Assembly: GCA_019136395.1 (NCBI GenBank)
Contig: JAGVUH010000179.1
Span: 1-16,350 of the forward strand
Length of the DNA stretch: 16,350 nt
Reading direction: 5' to 3'
From: Gammaproteobacteria bacterium
GTDB lineage: Bacteria > Pseudomonadota > Gammaproteobacteria > Chromatiales > Chromatiaceae
Below are positions 6,608 to 14,440 of the stretch, one piece after another; within the stretch, counting starts at the first letter, position 1; every line of letters starts with the position of its first letter. Below the pieces are notes generated by a model. It saw only the letters and a list, made by a program, of their open reading frames with translations. It was not told the origin of the DNA and ran no database searches. Made by a program: the position numbers and the translations under genes.

Positions 6608-7711
6608 ATGTCCTTCGCCGGCCTTCCCCTTCTCCCTCGCCTTCGCCACGATCTCCGCCTCCGTCTTCGCACCCAACTTCGCCCCGGTCGCCGCCCCGGT
6701 CGCCGCCTGATTACCGCCGGCCTTCTGGTCCTGGCTATCCTCCCCCTACCCCTCCTGGCCGCCGAGGTCAACCTCTATTCCGCCCGGAGCGAGGAACTGA
6801 TCAAGCCCCTAATGGACCGTTTCACCCAGGAGACCGGGATCAAGGTCAATCTGGTCACCGGCAAGGAGGACGCCCTGCTCCAGCGGCTGCAAAGCGAGGG
6901 GCTGAATTCCCCGGCGGACCTGCTGATCACCACGGACGTGGGCCGGCTCCATCGGGCCAAGGAGGCGGGGGTGACCCAGGCGGTCAGATCCGCGCGCCTG
7001 GAAAGCGCCATCCCCGCGGCCTATCGGGACCCGACGGGCCATTGGTTCGGGCTTACCCTGCGGGCCCGGCCCATCCTGTATGTGGCCGGCAAGGTCAAGG
7101 CCGAGGAATTGTCCACCTATGAGGACCTGGCCGATCCCAAATGGAAGGGACGCATCTGCATCCGCTCCTCGGACAATGTCTACAACCAGTCTCTGGTCGC
7201 CTCCCTCATTGCCGCGGATGGCGCTGAGGCGACGGAGACCTGGGCCAAGGGGCTGGTGGCCAATCTGGCGCGCCCGCCCAAGGGCGGGGACCGGGACCAG
7301 ATCCTGGCCGCCGCCGCGGGCCAGTGTGACCTGGCCATCGCCAATACCTATTACCTGGCTGGGATGCTAATCGCCCCCGAGGCGAACCAGCGGGAGGCCG
7401 CCGCGAAGATGAAGGTCTTCTGGCCCAACCAGGCGGGCCGAGGCGTCCATGTCAACGTCAGCGGCGCCGCCCTGACCCAGGGAGCGAAGAACAGGGAGGA
7501 AGCCATCCAGCTCCTGGAGTATTTGTCGGGCGACCAGGCCCAGACCTGGTACGCGGAGACCAATGGCGAGTACCCGGTCCGTCCCGGGGTGCCAGTCAGC
7601 GCGACCCTGGCCGCCTGGGGCGAGTTCAAGGCCGATGGCATCAACCTGACCCGGCTGGGCGAGCTCAACGGCGAGGCGGTCAAGCTCATGGACCGGGCGG
7701 GCTGGAAATAG
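6608..7711 (+). CDS. Fe(3+) ABC transporter periplasmic substrate-binding protein (FbpA/FutA-like)
   Basis: Periplasmic ferric-iron-binding component of an ABC importer. It has 367 aa from this start. The ATG is preceded by GGAG (6594-6597, 10-base spacing). The open frame extends further upstream to 6494, but that part overlaps the predicted promoter downstream region and has no domain. A long basic n-region (about 33 residues) precedes a hydrophobic core (about 34-50), with likely cleavage after LLAA (residue 52) before EVNLYSAR. The mature part has the iron-binding family hallmarks: the opening VNLYSAR, and the adjacent tyrosines in ANTYYLAG (248-249), which in FbpA/FutA proteins coordinate Fe(3+). 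It also has GRGVHVNVSGAALT and a C-terminal NGEYPVRPGV. Next are a permease (362 bp on) and an ATPase on the same strand. Iron rather than another ligand is inferred from these residues and the Fur-like site. Confidence 0.9.
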   Translation: MSFAGLPLLPRLRHDLRLRLRTQLRPGRRPGRRLITAGLLVLAILPLPLLAAEVNLYSARSEELIKPLMDRFTQETGIKVNLVTGKEDALLQRLQSEGLNSPADLLITTDVGRLHRAKEAGVTQAVRSARLESAIPAAYRDPTGHWFGLTLRARPILYVAGKVKAEELSTYEDLADPKWKGRICIRSSDNVYNQSLVASLIAADGAEATETWAKGLVANLARPPKGGDRDQILAAAAGQCDLAIANTYYLAGMLIAPEANQREAAAKMKVFWPNQAGRGVHVNVSGAALTQGAKNREEAIQLLEYLSGDQAQTWYAETNGEYPVRPGVPVSATLAAWGEFKADGINLTRLGELNGEAVKLMDRAGWK

Positions 7712-7748
7712 CCGCAGTCAGGGCCTTGGTTATCGGGGCACGGGGCAC

Positions 7749-7778
7749 GGGGCTCGGGTATCGGGGCTCGGGTATCGG
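7749..7778. repeat. 14-bp tandem repeat, two copies
   Basis: GGGGCTCGGGTATC occurs at 7749-7762 and 7763-7776 and continues for two bases. It is preceded by related partial units (GGTTATC, GGGGCAC twice), so the tract looks like a degraded simple-repeat array just after the binding-protein stop. Confidence 0.75.
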
Positions 7779-7969
7779 ACTTCAAATCGCGAGTCGCGGA
7801 TCGCGGGGGTCGGCAAACTACCAGCGGCGACGATACGCCCTGTCCTCTGATCCGAGCCAGCGCGGCGGGAAAGCGCGGCACCTCGGGTATAATTCCATGC
7901 TCAGTTTCTGACCGGGACCCCTGACCTCGTGGCGCCATCCTGTCGCCTCATCCCATGACCCATTCCACC

Positions 7970-8001
7970 CCCGGCAGGGGCTCCAGACGCACCCTGCCGG
8001 G
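7970..8001 (+). repeat. 10-bp perfect inverted repeat (mRNA hairpin) upstream of the permease
   Basis: CCCGGCAGGG (7970-7979) and CCCTGCCGGG (7992-8001) flank a 12-base loop. No U-tract follows, so it is more likely a 3'-end-protecting or attenuating hairpin than a full intrinsic terminator. In ABC importer operons such hairpins behind the binding-protein gene are known to raise its mRNA relative to the membrane components. Confidence 0.55.
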
Positions 8002-8073
8002 CCATGTTATCCGCCATTCCCCTCCCCCGGATTGAGTAACCAACCGCCCGACAAGACCTCATGAAGCTTCCCT

Positions 8074-9741
8074 ATGTTGACCCTGGCCGCGACTGAGTCC
8101 CCGGGTGCCCGCCCGGGCCCTTGGACCCTGGGGGTGACGGCTCTGGCCCTGACGCTCGCCCTGCCGGTGCTGGTGGTGCTCGGCTTCATGCTCGTCCCCG
8201 CCGGGGAGGTCTGGGAACACCTGGCGGCGACGGTCCTCCAGGACTATGTGGTCAATTCCCTCTGGCTGATGCTGGGGGTGACGGTGGGGACCCTGATCGG
8301 CGGCGTGGGCACCGCCTGGCTGGTCAGCATGTGCCGCTTCCCCGGCCGGGGCCTGTTCGAGTGGGCCCTGCTGCTGCCCATGGCCATGCCGGCCTACATC
8401 ATCGCCTACACCTACACCGGCCTGCTGGACTTCGCCGGCCCCGTCCAGTCGGCCCTGCGCGGCTGGTTTGGCTGGGGCTACGGCGACTATTGGTTCCCCG
8501 AGGTCCGCTCCCTGCCAGGGGCGGTGGTGATGTTGTCCCTGGTGCTCTACCCCTACGTCTACCTGCTGGCCCGGGCCGCCTTCCTCGGCCAGTCCCTGTG
8601 CGTGCTGGACGTCAGCCGCACCCTGGGCAACGGCCCCTGGCGGACCTTTTTCACCGTCGCCCTGCCCCTGGCGCGGCCCGCCATCGTCGCCGGCCTCTCC
8701 CTCGCCCTGATGGAGACCCTGGCGGACTATGGCACCGTCCAGTTCTTCGGCGTCGCCACCTTCACCACCGGCATCTTCCGCACCTGGTACGGGCTGGGCA
8801 ACACGGCGGCGGCGGCCCAGCTCGCGGCCCTGCTGCTGGGCTTCATCTTCCTGCTCATCCTCCTGGAGCGCCTGTCCCGGCGCCAGGCCCGCTATCACCA
8901 GACCAGCCAGCGGCACCAGGCCATCCGGCGCCATCCCCTCACCGGCGGGCGGGGACTGACGGCCCTGGGTTTCTGCCTCCTGCCCCTGGCCTTGGGCTTC
9001 CTCATCCCCGCCGGCCAACTGGCGGCCTGGGCCCTGGAGGTCGCCGGCTCCGTCCTGGACGACGCCTTCTGGCGGCTTGTCGGTCACAGCCTGGGGCTGG
9101 CGGCGACGGCGGCGGTCCTGGCCCTGTTGCTGGCCTTGGTCCTGGGCTATGGTCAGCGCCTGCAACCGACCCGCGGCGTCAAGGCCGCGGTGCGGATCGC
9201 GGGCTTGGGCTATGCCGTGCCGGGGACGGTCATCGCCGTCGGTGTCATCATCCCCTTCGGCTGGGTGGACAACCAGGTGGACGCCTGGATGCGGGCAAGC
9301 TTCGACCTCTCCACCGGCCTGCTGCTGAGCGGCACCCTGGTCGCCCTGCTCTTCGCCTACCTGGTGCGTTTTCTGGCGGTGGCGTTGCAGACGGTGGAGA
9401 CTGGCCTGGGCAAGATCCGCCCGGCCATGGACGAATCCGCCCGTTCCCTGGGGCTGAGCCCGGGGACGGTCCTGCGGCGGGTCCACCTGCCGATGCTGCG
9501 CGGCAGCCTGTTCACCGCCCTGCTGCTGGTCTTCGTCGACGTACTCAAGGAACTGCCCGCCACCCTGATCCTGCGCCCCTTCAACTTCAACACCCTGGCG
9601 GTGCGCGTCTACGAACTGGCGGCGGACGAACGCCTGGCGGACGCCGCCCCGGCGGCCCTGGCCATCGTCCTCGCCGGTCTGGCGCCGGTCATCCTCCTCA
9701 GCCGCTCCATCACCCGGTCCCGCCATGCCCAGCCCCACTGA
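8074..9741 (+). CDS. Fe(3+) ABC transporter permease, fused two-domain (FbpB-like)
   Basis: Inner-membrane channel of the ferric-iron importer, 555 aa, the usual size of the fused FbpB-type permeases. Many hydrophobic segments are visible, starting with residues about 17-40, consistent with two homologous six-helix halves. Each half has an EAA-type coupling loop for the ATPase: VSRTLGNGPWRTFFTVALPL (about 178-198) and SARSLGLSPGTVLRRVHLPM (about 453-473). The second is followed by the typical DVLKELPATLILRP. The start is ATG 8074, with only a weak GAAG upstream. An ATG at 8061 is in another frame and stops early. The gene's end overlaps the longest possible ATPase frame by 17 bp, which supports co-transcription. 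Confidence 0.93.
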   Translation: MLTLAATESPGARPGPWTLGVTALALTLALPVLVVLGFMLVPAGEVWEHLAATVLQDYVVNSLWLMLGVTVGTLIGGVGTAWLVSMCRFPGRGLFEWALLLPMAMPAYIIAYTYTGLLDFAGPVQSALRGWFGWGYGDYWFPEVRSLPGAVVMLSLVLYPYVYLLARAAFLGQSLCVLDVSRTLGNGPWRTFFTVALPLARPAIVAGLSLALMETLADYGTVQFFGVATFTTGIFRTWYGLGNTAAAAQLAALLLGFIFLLILLERLSRRQARYHQTSQRHQAIRRHPLTGGRGLTALGFCLLPLALGFLIPAGQLAAWALEVAGSVLDDAFWRLVGHSLGLAATAAVLALLLALVLGYGQRLQPTRGVKAAVRIAGLGYAVPGTVIAVGVIIPFGWVDNQVDAWMRASFDLSTGLLLSGTLVALLFAYLVRFLAVALQTVETGLGKIRPAMDESARSLGLSPGTVLRRVHLPMLRGSLFTALLLVFVDVLKELPATLILRPFNFNTLAVRVYELAADERLADAAPAALAIVLAGLAPVILLSRSITRSRHAQPH

Positions 9742-10963
9742 ACGCCAGCCCCGCACTATCCCTGACGGCGGCGTAACCCTGCAATCCCCCTCTCCCCAAC
9801 CCTCCCCCGCCAGGGGGGAGGGAGGAACAGAATCGGCAACGGGTGCCGCCGCAGCCCCACTGGGGCGTGAGGGGTCTGAACGAAAACTCGGCGGTCAACT
9901 GGTGATCAGCGGCGTCTCGGTCGCCTATGGCGGGGTGCCCATCGTCACGGGGGTGGATTTCAGCCTGGACCGGGGCGACATCGGCTGCCTGCTGGGGCCC
10001 AGCGGCTGCGGCAAGACCACCCTGCTGCGGGCGGTGGCCGGTTTCGAACCCGTCGCCAGCGGCGAGATCCACCTCCAGGGTCGGCTGGTGGCCGGGGCCG
10101 GTCTGAACCTGCCGCCGGAGGCGCGCCGGGCGGGCATGGTCTTCCAGGACTTCGCCCTCTTCCCCCACCTGAGCGTGGCGCGCAATGTCGCCTTTGGCCT
10201 GCGCCACCTAGGCCGGGGCGAGCGCCAGGCGCGGGTCGCCGAACTGCTGGATCTGGTGGGGATGGCCGGCGCCGGGGCCATGTATCCCCATCAACTCTCC
10301 GGCGGCCAGCAGCAGCGCATCGCCCTGGCCCGGGCCATGGCGCCGCGGCCGGACATCCTGTTGCTGGACGAACCCTTCTCCAGCATGGACGCCGAACTGC
10401 GGGAGCAGCTCGCCCGGGAGGTGCGGGAAGTGCTGAAGCGCGAGGGGAGCACGGCCATTCTGGTCACCCACGACCAGCACGAGGCCTTCGCCATGGCGGA
10501 CCGGATCGCCGTCATGGCCGGGGGGCGCATCCATCAGGTCGGCAGCGGCTTCGACCTTTATCACGAACCCGCGGACCGCTTCGTCGCCGACTTCATCGGC
10601 CAGGGGGTCATGATTCCCGGGCGGGTGGTGGATGAGTGGCGGATAGACACCGACCTCGGCCTGCTCGCCGGCACCCGGACTCACGGCCTGGCCCCCGGCA
10701 CCCGAGCGGAAATCCTGCTCCGGCCGGACGATATCCTCCATGACGACGAGAGCTCCCTCCAGGTGGAGGTGGTCAACCGCGCCTTCCGCGGCGCCGAATA
10801 TCTCTATAGCCTGCGCCTGACCAGCGGCCAGATCATCCTCTGCCTGGTGCAGAGTCATCACAACCACGGCATCGGCGAGCGCATTGGCATTCGGGTGGCT
10901 GTGGATCACCTGGTCGCCTTCGCTACGCCAGAGGCCGCCCGATCCGGACCAGCCTCAGGCTGA
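9725..10963 (+). CDS. Fe(3+) ABC transporter ATP-binding protein (FbpC-like)
   Basis: Cytoplasmic ATPase that powers the importer. Numbered from ATG 9725 (412 aa): Walker A GPSGCGKTT (91-99), Q-loop FQDFALFPH (140-148), signature LSGGQQQR (191-198), Walker B ILLLDEP (211-217) and switch histidine in THD (His249). A C-terminal regulatory/TOBE-like region covers about 290-400. The start is doubtful. ATG 9725 overlaps the permease gene by 17 bp but has no ribosome site. The first 58 residues have no domain, and 9800-9822 is a GC-rich hairpin of intergenic-repeat type. GTG 9902, just before the first strand (ISGVSVAYGG), is an alternative that would leave about 160 bp of spacer. The ABC core is complete in either case. 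The gene is convergent with a DUF2061 gene 17 bp away. Confidence 0.92.
   Translation: MPSPTERQPRTIPDGGVTLQSPSPQPSPARGEGGTESATGAAAAPLGREGSERKLGGQLVISGVSVAYGGVPIVTGVDFSLDRGDIGCLLGPSGCGKTTLLRAVAGFEPVASGEIHLQGRLVAGAGLNLPPEARRAGMVFQDFALFPHLSVARNVAFGLRHLGRGERQARVAELLDLVGMAGAGAMYPHQLSGGQQQRIALARAMAPRPDILLLDEPFSSMDAELREQLAREVREVLKREGSTAILVTHDQHEAFAMADRIAVMAGGRIHQVGSGFDLYHEPADRFVADFIGQGVMIPGRVVDEWRIDTDLGLLAGTRTHGLAPGTRAEILLRPDDILHDDESSLQVEVVNRAFRGAEYLYSLRLTSGQIILCLVQSHHNHGIGERIGIRVAVDHLVAFATPEAARSGPASG
9800..9822. repeat. GC-rich hairpin of intergenic-repeat type at the permease/ATPase junction
   Basis: CCCTCCCCC (9800-9808) pairs with GGGGGAGGG (9814-9822) as a 9-bp stem with a five-base loop, preceded by CCCCTCTCCCCAA. 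Translated, it gives the low-complexity SPSPQPSPARGEG. I recognise this as a peptide commonly produced when a widespread proteobacterial intergenic palindrome is read as protein. That recognition is from memory and was not searched. Confidence 0.6.
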
Positions 10964-10984
10964 ATTCCCCTGGAAGGAATTCAG
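10960..10984. terminator. Palindrome spanning the stop codons of two convergent genes
   Basis: CTGAATTCC (10960-10968) and GGAATTCAG (10976-10984) form a perfect 9-bp inverted repeat with a 7-base loop. The plus-strand ATPase stop TGA is 10961-10963 in the left arm, and the minus-strand stop (TCA, 10981-10983) is the mirror position in the right arm. It would fold in both transcripts. There is no U-tract, so function as a bidirectional terminator is an inference. Confidence 0.5.
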
Positions 10985-11205
10985 GCCGTCATCCCTGCCG
11001 CGACCGGCGTGTCCGCGGTGGTGCCCGCCTGCCGGCGGGCCTGGATTCGCTCCCAGGCCTTCTCGTGGAAGAAGTAGGCGATGGTGTTGATTACCGGTTC
11101 CACCAGGGCAATGGCGCTGCCGATGAGGATGCTGCCGCTCAAGGCATAGGCCACGCTGAAGGCCACGGTGAAGTGGACGATGGCGAAAGTGAAGGTCTTG
11201 GTCAT
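10981..11205 (-). CDS. DUF2061 family small membrane protein
   Basis: A 74-aa protein with two hydrophobic helices (about 5-23 and 25-45), joined and followed by the family-like stretch LVEPVINTIAYFFHEKAWERIQ (written here as two halves: LVEPVINTIAY and FFHEKAWERIQ). This fits DUF2061, a family of short inner-membrane proteins of unknown function whose members share a KT-x-T start and an HE-x-x-W-x-x-I motif. A variable Ala/Thr-rich tail follows. The start is firm: AGGAGG at 11214-11219 lies eight bases upstream of the ATG. The gene is convergent with the iron ATPase, 17 bp apart. The upstream aminotransferase on the same strand ends 136 bp away. No function can be assigned. Confidence 0.85.
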   Translation of the reverse strand: MTKTFTFAIVHFTVAFSVAYALSGSILIGSAIALVEPVINTIAYFFHEKAWERIQARRQAGTTADTPVAAGMTA

Positions 11206-11341
11206 CTCGGCTGCCTCCTATTGACGATGGCGAGAGGATAGGCGCCGGCCGACGACTTTTAAAATCGAATGTTTCTCTGATTTTGATTGGATTCGCCGAT
11301 CATCCTTGTCTTGAGGGTAGGAAGGGCCCGGACAGGGGCTC

Positions 11342-12439
11342 TCAAGCCGCCAGGGCCTGGCGCAAGGCCTCCGCCACCTGCCGTTGCTCGGCGTCCCGCA
11401 GATAGGGGTGCATGGGCAGGCTGAGGACCCCCGCGGCGGCGCGCTCGGACACCGGCAGGGCGCCGGCGGGGGGACCGATCCCGGCAAAGGCCGGTTGCAG
11501 GTTCAGGGGGATGGGGTAATGGACGGCGGTGGGGATGCCCAGTTCTGCCAGGCGGGCGGCGACCCGCTCCCGCTCCGCCAGATGCACCGTGTACTGGGCG
11601 AAGACGCTGGTGTTGTGGGGCTCGATGAAGGGCGTGACGCAGGATGCCCCCGCCAGGAGTTCCGAGTACCGGGCGCCAAGCCGGCCGCGGGCGATGACCT
11701 CATCCGGGAAGATGGCGAGTTTGGCCAGGAGCACCGCGGCCTGGATGGAATCCAGGCGGCCGTTGAGTCCGAGGCGGATATGGTGGTACCGGCGGTCCTG
11801 ACCATGATCCCGGATCTGGCGCATGGCCAGGGCCAGGTGGTCGTCATCGGTAAAGCAGGCCCCGCCATCGCCATAGGCCCCCAGGGGCTTGGAGGGAAAG
11901 AAGCTGGTGCAGCCGATGGTGGAGAGGCCGCCGGATTGCCGCCCCTGGTAGGTCGCCCCCAGGCTCTGGGCCGCGTCCTCGATCACCGGCAGACCCGCGC
12001 CCGCGGCGATGGCATTGATGGCATCCAGATCCGCGCACTGGCCATAGAGGCTCACCGGCAGGATGGCCCGGGTGCGGGGGCTCAGGGCTGCGGCGATCCC
12101 CGCCGGGTCCAGGTTGTAGGTGCGGGGATCGATATCGACAAAGACCGGCCGGGCCCCTAGCAGGACAATGACCTCGGCGGTGGCGATGAAGGTGAAGGGC
12201 GTGGTGATGACCTCATCCCCCGGTCCGACCTCCAGGGCCATGAGCGCGATGAGCAGGGCATCGGTCCCCGAGGCCACGGCCACGGCATGCCGCACCCCGA
12301 CCATGGCCGCCAGGCGTTCCTCCAGTTCGGTGATCTCGGGGCCCATGACATAGCGCCCGTGGCTCAGCACCGCCTGGATGCGGGCCTGGACATCCGCCTC
12401 GATGCGTTCGTACTGGGTCTTGAGATCGACGAAATTCAT
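11342..12439 (-). CDS. DegT/DnrJ/EryC1/StrS PLP-dependent sugar aminotransferase, WbpE-like
   Basis: A 365-aa cytoplasmic PLP enzyme of the nucleotide-sugar aminotransferase family. Visible features: SGTDAL (58-62 region, cofactor phosphate binding), the PLP-ring aspartate in VIEDAAQS (Asp155), and the Schiff-base lysine in FFPSKPLGAYGDGG (Lys184). The HGQDRRYHHIRLG block and VHYPIPLNLQPAF near the C-terminus closely resemble WbpE of Pseudomonas. WbpE transaminates UDP-2-acetamido-2-deoxy-3-oxo-glucuronate with glutamate to the 3-amino sugar on the way to di-N-acetylated uronic acids of O-antigen. The substrate is inferred from remembered family similarity. No dehydrogenase, acetyltransferase or epimerase partner is in the window, so the gene stands alone here. 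The start is ATG 12439 with only a weak GAGA upstream. Confidence 0.92.
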   Translation of the reverse strand: MNFVDLKTQYERIEADVQARIQAVLSHGRYVMGPEITELEERLAAMVGVRHAVAVASGTDALLIALMALEVGPGDEVITTPFTFIATAEVIVLLGARPVFVDIDPRTYNLDPAGIAAALSPRTRAILPVSLYGQCADLDAINAIAAGAGLPVIEDAAQSLGATYQGRQSGGLSTIGCTSFFPSKPLGAYGDGGACFTDDDHLALAMRQIRDHGQDRRYHHIRLGLNGRLDSIQAAVLLAKLAIFPDEVIARGRLGARYSELLAGASCVTPFIEPHNTSVFAQYTVHLAERERVAARLAELGIPTAVHYPIPLNLQPAFAGIGPPAGALPVSERAAAGVLSLPMHPYLRDAEQRQVAEALRQALAA

Positions 12440-12522
12440 GGTGAGAGGTCTCTGCTGGGCGGGGATAGGGGGCCGCGATCTGCGGGCTAGGGTTGGGGCT
12501 AAGGCTGAAAGCTAAAGGTACA

Positions 12523-12551
12523 GGGTTGAAGGGCTGAGGGCTGAGGGTTGA
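12523..12551. repeat. Heptameric GGGYTGA tandem repeat
   Basis: Units GGGTTGA (12523-12529), GGGCTGA (12531-12537), GGGCTGA (12538-12544) and GGGTTGA (12545-12551), with one extra A after the first. Looser related units extend upstream (GGGTTGGGGCTAAGG). The tract lies in the 223-bp gap between the transglycosylase and aminotransferase genes. Its function is unknown. Confidence 0.7.
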
Positions 12552-12579
12552 GAACCGCGAGCGCCCACGCCAGCAGCGG

Positions 12580-12620
12580 AAAAAAACAACCCCGGCGGCC
12601 ACAAAGTGCCGACGGGGTTG
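12580..12620 (-). terminator. Rho-independent terminator of the MltD-like gene
   Basis: On the minus strand a hairpin (8 bp CAACCCCG/CGGGGTTG, one mismatch, then 4 bp, 8-base loop; 12587-12620) is followed immediately by a run of seven T (12586 to 12580). It starts 42 bases after the transglycosylase stop. Stem, loop and U-tract are all present, so this is a classic intrinsic terminator. It separates mltD from the downstream aminotransferase gene. Confidence 0.9.
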
Positions 12621-12662
12621 AGGGGGGGCTCGTGTTCCAGATGGGGCCCAGACCCCGTGGGA

Positions 12663-14360
12663 TCAGCCGCTGACCTTGATACGCTGACCAGCCTTGATGG
12701 TATTGTCCTTGGCGCTCATCTTATTGAGCTTTTTGAGTTCGTCCACGCTCAAGTCGTACATGACCGCCACGCGGAAGAGGGTCTCGTTAGGCTTGACGAC
12801 ATGGGTCTTGATGGCGGCCTTGTCCTTGCCCTTGGTGGAGCTGGTATCGGCCTTGGCCACGACCTGCTTGGCCCCCTTCTGGCCCTTGTCGGCCGCCGGA
12901 CCGCTGGCCTTGGCCACCGCCTTGCCATCCGCCTTGCCCTTCGCCTTGGTATCCGCCTTGGCCAGCATCGCCTTGCCATCCTTCGCGGTCTTGGCCGGTT
13001 CCTGATTGCTGGCCGTCGACTTGGCGGAGGTGGACTTGCTCTTGGCGCTGGCGCGGCTCTCGGCCTGGGCCAGGACGGGCTCAGCCTTGACCTCGGTGCG
13101 CCGTACCGTCACGAAATCGCTCTCGCGCTCATCCTGGCGGTCCGACCGGGCAAGCAGGGTGGAGGCGGAGGTCGGGGAGGGGTGATCGGTGATCCGCTCG
13201 GTGGTGCCGGCGGGCAACCAGACGCTGGCCCCGGCCGGAATCGAGGCCCGACCCTGAACGATAGCGTTGCTCCAGGAAGGATTCAGGTCGTCCAACTGGT
13301 AAACCGAGAGGCCATAGTGCCGGGCCACCTGCTCGGCGGGCATGGCATGGCGCAACACCAGCCGGTCATGATCGTGGGGTTTGTGGTAGGCCACGCCCTC
13401 GGGGAAGTACTTGTCGGGATTGCCGGCGACCTCCCGGGCGGCGACGAACTGGGAGTAGAAGTTGCGTGAGTCGAAGCCAAAGGCCTCGCCCTTGTAGTTC
13501 TGGACGATCTTGCCGATATCGTTGCCATGAAGGCTCTTGGCCTTGGCCATGCCGCCCTGGCCGTGGTTGTAAGAAGTGATGGCCAGGGGCCAGCTCCCCA
13601 GCTTCTTGTGGGCCGCGGCCAGGTAGCGGGCCGCCCCCTCGCAGGCCAGCATGGGGTCCATGCGCTCGTCCATGCGATGATCGACTTGCAGGTCGTAGAT
13701 ACGTCCGGTGGCGGGCATGAACTGCCAGAGCCCGGCGGCACCGACCCCGGAACGGGCCCGGGACTGGAAGGAGGATTCGACATGGGGCAGGAAGGCCAGG
13801 TCCTCGGGCACGCCGTGCTTGCGGAAGATCTCGCGGAAGGCCGCGTCGTAGCGCCCGCTGATCTCCATGCCGGAGCGGAAGCGCTCGCGCATGCCCTGCT
13901 GGGCGCGCACCCGCTCGGAGGCGCCGAATACGGCGTTCCGGCCGCCGACGGCCTCCAGCTTGGACTGGAGTTCCCGATCCGCCGCCGTCAGGGACTCTCC
14001 GCTGACCAGCTTCCGCTCCAGGGTGGCGAGACGGTCCTGATACTCCTGCTGCTTACCCTTGACGAAGGCCCGACGGCTCTCGCTGCTGCCACGGTAGGCG
14101 GCGGGGACCTCGACTACCTCGTAGACGGCCCCCATGTACAGATTGTCATGGATGGCGACCTGGGAACGGTCCATCTCCCCGTAAACCTTGCGCCAGAATT
14201 CGACGTTATCCTCGATGCCCGCTGGTACGGGGAAGGTCGCGTCCGACGAAGTCTTGTGACCCACCTTGTGTTCGGAGTCACCGGTACTGGAGCACCCGGT
14301 CAGATAGACCAGGACCAAAGCCAAAAGTGAAAGGAAAACATAGCGCACGGCTAGGGTCAT
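12663..14360 (-). CDS. mltD: Membrane-bound lytic murein transglycosylase D-like lipoprotein with LysM
   Basis: Outer-membrane lipoprotein that cleaves peptidoglycan glycan strands to 1,6-anhydro products during wall remodelling. It has 565 aa. A lipoprotein signal ends in the lipobox LTGC (Cys23). The SLT catalytic domain (about 175-320) carries the catalytic glutamate in PHVESSF (Glu195), followed by GAAGLWQFMPATGR (208-220) and ITSYNHGQGG (261-270). A divergent LysM-like stretch is at about 336-384 (SVYQLDDLNPSW), then a Lys/Ala/Ser-rich linker (about 425-515), then a clear C-terminal LysM (about 518-563), which binds glycan. E. coli MltD is shorter (about 450 aa), and the extra length is mostly the basic linker. 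The start is supported by GGAG (14370-14373) nine bases upstream. It has its own promoter and terminator, so it is monocistronic. Confidence 0.93.
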   Translation of the reverse strand: MTLAVRYVFLSLLALVLVYLTGCSSTGDSEHKVGHKTSSDATFPVPAGIEDNVEFWRKVYGEMDRSQVAIHDNLYMGAVYEVVEVPAAYRGSSESRRAFVKGKQQEYQDRLATLERKLVSGESLTAADRELQSKLEAVGGRNAVFGASERVRAQQGMRERFRSGMEISGRYDAAFREIFRKHGVPEDLAFLPHVESSFQSRARSGVGAAGLWQFMPATGRIYDLQVDHRMDERMDPMLACEGAARYLAAAHKKLGSWPLAITSYNHGQGGMAKAKSLHGNDIGKIVQNYKGEAFGFDSRNFYSQFVAAREVAGNPDKYFPEGVAYHKPHDHDRLVLRHAMPAEQVARHYGLSVYQLDDLNPSWSNAIVQGRASIPAGASVWLPAGTTERITDHPSPTSASTLLARSDRQDERESDFVTVRRTEVKAEPVLAQAESRASAKSKSTSAKSTASNQEPAKTAKDGKAMLAKADTKAKGKADGKAVAKASGPAADKGQKGAKQVVAKADTSSTKGKDKAAIKTHVVKPNETLFRVAVMYDLSVDELKKLNKMSAKDNTIKAGQRIKVSG

Positions 14361-14440
14361 GAGCGTTTTCTCCCCCCCGTCCCCTCACGAGGTCTCTTGC
14401 AGGCAACAGCCGTCGCTCGTTCGAGCAACGCACAGTCCAA

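Larger units (their letters stand above)
7712..8073 (+). other. 362-bp spacer between binding-protein and permease genes
   Basis: No gene seen. It holds a 14-bp tandem repeat (7749-7776), a perfect TATAAT at 7888-7893 without a recognisable -35, and a strong 10-bp inverted repeat (7970-8001). The spacer is unusually long for the inside of an ABC importer operon. It may set a lower level of permease relative to binding protein, or contain a second promoter. Confidence 0.6.

Noticed and set aside
7888..7893. Perfect TATAAT upstream of the permease as a full promoter
   Set aside because: No acceptable -35 at 16-18 bp and no extended -10 TG. It is kept only as a point in the spacer description.
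8059..9756. A 565-codon minus-strand frame antisense to the permease, and a 551-codon plus-strand frame overlapping it
   Set aside because: Both are GC-driven shadows. The permease frame alone shows hydrophobic helices and two EAA loops.
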